Below, piece by piece: positions 62,930 through 64,000 of a stretch of DNA of 64,000 nucleotides. The position numbers and the translations under genes are program-made. Under the pieces are notes generated by a model. It saw only the letters and a list, made by a program, of their open reading frames with translations. It ran no database searches and was not told the DNA's origin. Every line of letters begins with the position of its first letter. Position 1 is the stretch's first letter. The stretch is from Notospermus geniculatus (taxonomy: Eukaryota; Nemertea; Pilidiophora; Heteronemertea; Lineidae): assembly GCA_002633025.1 (NCBI GenBank), contig NMRB01000854.1:133655-197654 (forward strand), in the 5' to 3' direction.

Positions 62930-64000
62930 TAAAGTCGTTCCCAACGATCTGATCACTGCTGATCATGCTGTAAATGTTGTAAATGGTTATTGAAAACGCT
63001 GAAAATGCATGAAGAGCATGCTTTGGAAACTGTTGTTTACAGATCTACCGCTTGGCGGTGCTGTGATACGCGGCACGGCGTGAAATTCACACTGACATGA
63101 CTGATAAAAAATAAAAAGAAATTTTGCACAGCGCTGAAAATTGGCGCAGGCGGAGGACGATAAACTAAAGATTTTTTTGCTTGCGCAAATGCGTGATGTG
63201 TTGGGCAAATCGGTTTTTAATTAGGCCTAGGCCTATTTAGATTTTGAACTGCCTGATCGAGACGTTCCTCCTGTTCAAGCACCAACATATAATAATTAAT
63301 ATCCCCTTTCGGACGCAACCTCCCAGTCGTCGGGAGACGCAACATCCCAACCGGGAGGTGATCTCCTGATGCGGCACGTTCCCGACCGGACTGGTCCCAC
63401 CCAGGCCAGTAGCCTAGGCCTGGGCCTAATGTCATGTATGATGTATGTTACAGTGCTGAGCCTGGACTGGAGAGTGCTGGAATGCATGCAGCAGTCGAGT
63501 GCAGTGGCCAGTGCATGCATGTTGCTGATCCAGCATCCATGGATCTGTGCCTGTGGATGGGATGATTTTTGATGAAGATATGACATTTTCCCCCTACCTT
63601 CTCCTCGGTATCGTCGGCGGTTCCCTCTCAACATTAATTTTCCTTGTTGTTTCAGCAGCACAGGGTTTAAACCTAACCCCAGCCGTCAATCTACCTCCCT
63701 GATTCTGCATAGTTGTCGCAGAAATGTCATTTATTTTCGGGAAAACCGGTAGCGTCTGCCCAGGTGTCTGCTTGGCATCCATCTTGGATTGGAACTTGGA
63801 CTAGTCCAAACATGCCAAAGGAGGGGAGATGGGTACTGCTTCACCTCAATATATTTGCCGCAGTCTTACCCAAAACAATGAATAAGGATTATATAATTCC
63901 TATATGTTATGATTTTGTTTGATATAACAAATATCATTTATAGGGCATGCAAATGAGAGAAATGATGATTACCCGTATATGAACGCAACATTGCTTCCTC
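62930..64000 (+). other. SLC30A intron 2 (part)
   Basis: No third SLC30A exon is recognisable before the window ends; only short frames. AGGCCTA words near 63220 and 63410. Confidence 0.6.

Overview
This is a metazoan nuclear window: split genes with GT-AG introns, abundant SINE-like and MITE-like repeats, and an assembly gap. Frequent AGGCCTA and ACATGTA words, a very dense load of palindromic non-autonomous transposons and tRNA-headed SINEs suggest a marine invertebrate bilaterian (ambulacrarian, lophotrochozoan or similar). The sequence alone does not settle the phylum.

Three protein-coding genes can be supported. (1) The 5' end of an ANKMY2 orthologue (ankyrin repeat and MYND domain protein) lies on the minus strand: four exons between 455 and 3122, with the rest off the left edge. 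(2) A complete LIV-1 type ZIP zinc transporter (SLC39A6/SLC39A10-like) lies on the minus strand: nine coding exons from 51804 down to 5963, all joining in phase to give 785 residues, with one 28.9-kb intron. It has a signal peptide, a His-rich ectodomain built from 21-bp DNA repeats, a cysteine-flanked CPAII segment, eight membrane segments, HNFSDG and HELPHELGD. (3) The first two coding exons of a ZnT-type zinc exporter (SLC30A2/3/4/8-like) lie on the plus strand at 61011-61668 and 62055-62201, continuing off the right edge.

Layout: 1-3122 ANKMY2; 3123-5962 intergenic space plus the SLC39A 3' UTR; 5963-51842 SLC39A; 51843-61010 upstream space shared by two divergent zinc-transporter genes; 61011-64000 start of SLC30A. 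A ZIP family member moves zinc into the cytosol and a ZnT moves it out, so the window holds an importer and an exporter head to head about 9.2 kb apart.

The rest is mostly repeats. I found more than twenty palindromic elements. They include at least eight with perfect 5-bp target duplications and CAGG/CAGTG ends, three flanked by TTAA, and a 1.45-kb perfect-centred palindrome. There are also several tRNA-derived SINE families and about ten minisatellites, one of 54 bp that stays open in frame and is interrupted by a MITE. I found no second protein-coding gene inside the large SLC39A introns, no CRISPR array and no credible functional tRNA or rRNA gene.
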